A stretch of DNA of 7,521 nt. Source: Nitrospiraceae bacterium. Its GTDB lineage: Bacteria; Nitrospirota; Thermodesulfovibrionia; Thermodesulfovibrionales; UBA1546. Location: positions 3,830-11,350 of the forward strand of contig DOHC01000003.1 in NCBI GenBank assembly GCA_003535475.1, given 5' to 3'. Shown here one piece after another: positions 5,655-7,521 of the stretch (the first letter of the stretch is position 1; each line of letters begins with the position of its first letter). The position numbers were made by a program, and so were the translations under genes. A model generated the notes under the pieces. That model was not told the DNA's origin and ran no database searches. It saw nothing but the letters and a program-made list of their open reading frames with translations.

Positions 5655-6215
5655 TTACGACTCCCGTATCCTCTCTTCTTCTTCCTGCTGGGTCTTGCAT
5701 TCCATACAGAGCGTCGTTACAGGCCTTGCATCAAGTCTTTTGATGTTTATCTCCATGCCGCAGTCATCGCATATCCCAAATGTACCGTTATCTATTCTGT
5801 CCAGCGCTTCGTCAATTTTCTTGATTAGTTTCTGTTCCCTGCTTCTGAGCCTGAGCATAAAATTCCTGTCTGTTTCTGCTGTTGCCTGGTCACCCATATC
5901 AGGGAATACAGTCTGTCCCGGCAGGGCATTTAAAGCCTCTCTAGCCTCTGCGAGCAATAACTCTCTCTGCCTCAATATTTTTTTTCTTATCTCGTGAAGT
6001 TTCTTTACCCTGAAAATGTCCCTGAGAGTAGGTTTCTTAGCCTTTTCCTTCTGTGCAGCGGCTTTTACCGCCTTTGATTTTACCCGTGTCTTTGGGACTG
6101 CAGGCTTCCTGCTTTTCTGCTGCCTCTTTGAAGGTTTTAAGGAACGGGCTGATTTATTTTTCCCCGCCTTCTTAGCTGCTGCTGAAGTCTTAGTCTTTTT
6201 CTTTTTTGTCATCAT
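5655..6215 (-). CDS. dksA: DksA/TraR-family zinc-finger transcription regulator with lysine-rich N-terminal tail
   Basis: The protein is 186 residues from the first of two adjacent ATGs. The second ATG (6210-6212) has the better spacing, six bases, from the AGGAG. Residues about 3-62 are a Lys/Ala/Ser/Arg-rich tail resembling histone H1 or AlgP-type tails. Residues about 63-186 are a DksA core: coiled-coil arm, arm tip DMGDQA (106-111) keeping the DxxDxA pattern that acts in the RNA polymerase secondary channel, LIKKIDEALDRIDNGTFG, and a four-cysteine zinc finger (C149, C152, C170, C173). In known DksA proteins this core works with ppGpp to reset rRNA and amino-acid gene transcription. Because both tip aspartates and all cysteines are kept, a genuine DksA function is likely. 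The tail is extra relative to the 151-residue E. coli protein. The gene is convergent with the permeases and divergent from the FHA gene. Confidence 0.9.
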   Translation of the reverse strand: MMTKKKKTKTSAAAKKAGKNKSARSLKPSKRQQKSRKPAVPKTRVKSKAVKAAAQKEKAKKPTLRDIFRVKKLHEIRKKILRQRELLLAEAREALNALPGQTVFPDMGDQATAETDRNFMLRLRSREQKLIKKIDEALDRIDNGTFGICDDCGMEINIKRLDARPVTTLCMECKTQQEEEERIRES

Positions 6216-6237
6216 TAGCTCCTGAAAGAATTTTTTT

Positions 6238-6267
6238 AACCTAACAGAAACAGCGCTGCTTAGTCAA
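6238..6267 (-). promoter_or_regulatory. candidate dksA promoter
   Basis: On the minus strand TTGACT (6262-6267) is followed after 18 bp by TAGGTT (6238-6243). The -35 is good (5 of 6) and the -10 weak (3 of 6). Transcription would start about 15-20 bases before the dksA ATG pair. Confidence 0.38.
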
Positions 6268-6293
6268 GGTGCACCAAAACACATGAATAGCTG

Positions 6294-6322
6294 TTGACAA
6301 AAAAAGAAGTATATAAAACAAT
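6294..6322 (+). promoter_or_regulatory. candidate promoter of the FHA gene, placing the transcript start at its ATG
   Basis: A perfect TTGACA (6294-6299) is followed after 17 bp by AACAAT (6317-6322, 4 of 6 to consensus). Seven bases after the -10 is 6329, the A of the ATG. No SD-like purine run lies within 4-12 bases of that ATG. Together these suggest a leaderless transcript. A better-looking TATAAA (6312-6317) is only 12 bp from the TTGACA and cannot pair with it normally. Confidence 0.45.
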
Positions 6323-6328
6323 AGTGAT

Positions 6329-7357
6329 ATGACAAAAGAAATATTTCCCGAAGGCCAGGTAATATTCAAGAATAAGCCTTATACGGGTGAGTTTCTCAGG
6401 ATTACCATGGATGAGATAGACAAGGCAGGAGAATCATTCATGGGGATGCTCAAAGCCGATGAACCCGACGCCGTATATTTCCTGTTTTTCCTTAAGGGAG
6501 ATGCTTATGCTGCTGGCTGCATCAAAAACAACAAGCCCATGCCGATAAGCATAAAGGATTTCATGCAGCATATTTCAACAGACACATCCAAGAGAACCCT
6601 CTCTCTTCACAAAACAGACCCTATGCTGCTTAAGGGGATGCTCGTGTTCCTTCAGAGAGAGCCTTCCACAAAAGTAACAACAGATATGATTAACATTGAG
6701 AGTATCCTTACCCAGATTAAAAATGAAAAGACAGCAGCCTTTGTAATACTAAAAAGAAATAATGCTTATAACTTCTTTTTTTTTCATTCCGGCGAAGCGA
6801 AAATGGCGCATTTTGCGGACACATCACATGCAGGAATAACAGAAGACAGCCCTATTGCTGAACAGATGCTCCTTTACGCATATCCTGCTGACAAAACTCC
6901 CATTGAAGTGCTTGTTTACCGCGATATTAAAACATCTGAAGCAAGAGATACGACTGAGATTAAACAATTCCTAATAGCCGATGCTCTTATGTACGAACAG
7001 AAAGAAACTGCAAAGCAGGCGGATGTTGCCCCTCCTGCAGCAGCGGCAGAAAAAGAGGAAAAAGCATTAAGGGTAAGAATTGAGGTCACAGACGGCCCGC
7101 AAAAGGGTAACAAGTTTAATGTCCCGCTTCCATGCACAATAGGCAGAAGAGACGCAACTATCAGGATCAGAGATATGACTATCTCAAAAACACATGCATC
7201 TCTGGAGGTCTCGGAAGGTAAAATCATTTTCAGAGACCTTGACAGCACAAATGGCAGTATTGTTAACGGGAAACCGGTTAAGGAGGTTGAATTGTCAAGC
7301 GGTTCTACTGTCCAGATGGGCAATACCACTTTGAAAATTCATTTTGTAACAAGCTAA
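6329..7357 (+). CDS. FHA-domain protein with uncharacterised N-terminal region
   Basis: The protein is 342 residues, cytoplasmic by appearance (no signal peptide or membrane segment). Residues about 247-340 are a forkhead-associated domain, which binds phosphothreonine peptides. The core binding residues are all visible: GRR (272-274), SKTH (286-289) and DSTNGSIVNG (305-314). A linker rich in Ala, Pro, Lys and Glu (about 222-246) separates it from residues 1-220, which I cannot assign to a named family. That part seems to hold two related modules: DAVYFLFFLKGDAYAA (47-62) and NAYNFFFFHSGEAKMA (145-160) share hydrophobic spacing, the Gly-acid-Ala triplet and a closing Ala. A faint likeness to DUF4388/PATAN-type sensory domains is possible but not established. 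No kinase or phosphatase partner is in the window. The gene is divergent from dksA. The start lacks an SD (see the promoter entry). Confidence 0.82.
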   Translation: MTKEIFPEGQVIFKNKPYTGEFLRITMDEIDKAGESFMGMLKADEPDAVYFLFFLKGDAYAAGCIKNNKPMPISIKDFMQHISTDTSKRTLSLHKTDPMLLKGMLVFLQREPSTKVTTDMINIESILTQIKNEKTAAFVILKRNNAYNFFFFHSGEAKMAHFADTSHAGITEDSPIAEQMLLYAYPADKTPIEVLVYRDIKTSEARDTTEIKQFLIADALMYEQKETAKQADVAPPAAAAEKEEKALRVRIEVTDGPQKGNKFNVPLPCTIGRRDATIRIRDMTISKTHASLEVSEGKIIFRDLDSTNGSIVNGKPVKEVELSSGSTVQMGNTTLKIHFVTS

Positions 7358-7359
7358 AG

Positions 7360-7521
7360 TTGCGAGGTATCAAATATAAAACAGCATTTATGCTGTCATT
7401 GCGAGGAAGTGAGAGATTCCTCACCTGTCATTGCGAGGGATGAAATCCCGAAGCAATCTCAAGACAGGTTCGGAACAGGCTCCGCAATCTCAAAGGAAAG
7501 ATTGCCACGCTTCGCTCGCAA
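7360..7521. repeat. dispersed palindromic repeat cluster, cut by the window end
   Basis: TTGCGAGG occurs three times (7360-7367, 7399-7406, 7431-7438), the last two as TGTCATTGCGAGG with a 32-bp period. The last seven bases, CTCGCAA (7515-7521), are the inverse of TTGCGAG, so the element is a long imperfect palindrome that continues off the edge. Inside are GGGAT/ATCCC (7437-7449, GAA loop) and repeated GCAATCTC at 7453-7460 and 7483-7490. Such 'GTCATTGCGAG...GCAATC' elements are well known as intergenic repeats in many bacterial genomes. No coding potential is seen. Confidence 0.7.
7371..7396 (-). terminator. hairpin with T-tract reading leftwards, behind the FHA gene
   Basis: ACAGCAT and ATGCTGT (7381-7396) form a 7-bp perfect inverted repeat with almost no loop; in practice six pairs with a four-base loop. 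On the minus strand it is followed by TTTTATATTT, a fair intrinsic terminator for transcripts arriving from the right. On the plus strand no T-tract follows, so it would be a poor terminator for the FHA gene. Confidence 0.42.

Noticed and set aside
7394..7438. CRISPR array start
   Set aside because: Two 13-bp boxes with a 32-bp period and palindromic spacers do not fit repeat and spacer lengths of a CRISPR; they fit a dispersed intergenic repeat.

Overview
The window looks like chromosomal DNA of a moderately AT-rich Gram-negative bacterium. Several features suggest an uncultivated Nitrospirota or Desulfobacterota lineage: a DksA with a long lysine-rich tail, an FHA protein with an unfamiliar N-terminus, a DppBC-type permease pair, and dispersed 'TGTCATTGCGAGG' repeats. 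That placement is inference from style only; no rRNA or marker phylogeny is available here.

Layout. (1) 2-1057 (+): 3' part of a class II tRNA nucleotidyltransferase / poly(A) polymerase-family gene, cut by the window edge. (2) 1120-3733: an all-minus-strand accessory block inserted between plus-strand housekeeping genes. In its own reading direction it holds an ORF6N-domain gene split into two frames (3733-3180), an unrecognised 49-residue ORF (3079-2930), a 456-residue DUF262-HNH protein of the GmrSD/SspE-like restriction type (2869-1499), and a ribbon-helix-helix (RHH) repressor-like gene (1380-1120) with an in-frame amber codon and an internal tandem duplication. (3) 3865-5633 (+): a promoter and two overlapping oligopeptide/nickel-type ABC permease genes. 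The first appears to start at AUU. (4) 5655-6215 (-): dksA-like zinc-finger regulator. (5) 6329-7357 (+): an FHA-domain protein with an uncharacterised two-module N-terminus, transcribed divergently from dksA and possibly leaderless. (6) 7360-7521: start of a dispersed palindromic repeat that runs off the window.

How the parts relate. The permeases would form the membrane channel of a peptide-type importer; its ATPases and binding protein are not in the window. DksA and the FHA protein share a 113-117 bp divergent control region. The minus-strand block reads as a small, partly decayed defence or mobile-element island: the DUF262-HNH gene is intact, while both DNA-binding-type genes flanking it (RHH and ORF6N) are damaged. 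No complete new system is visible. The observations most worth checking are the AUU start, the amber-interrupted RHH gene with its palindromic upstream region, and the DUF262-HNH gene with its small upstream ORF.
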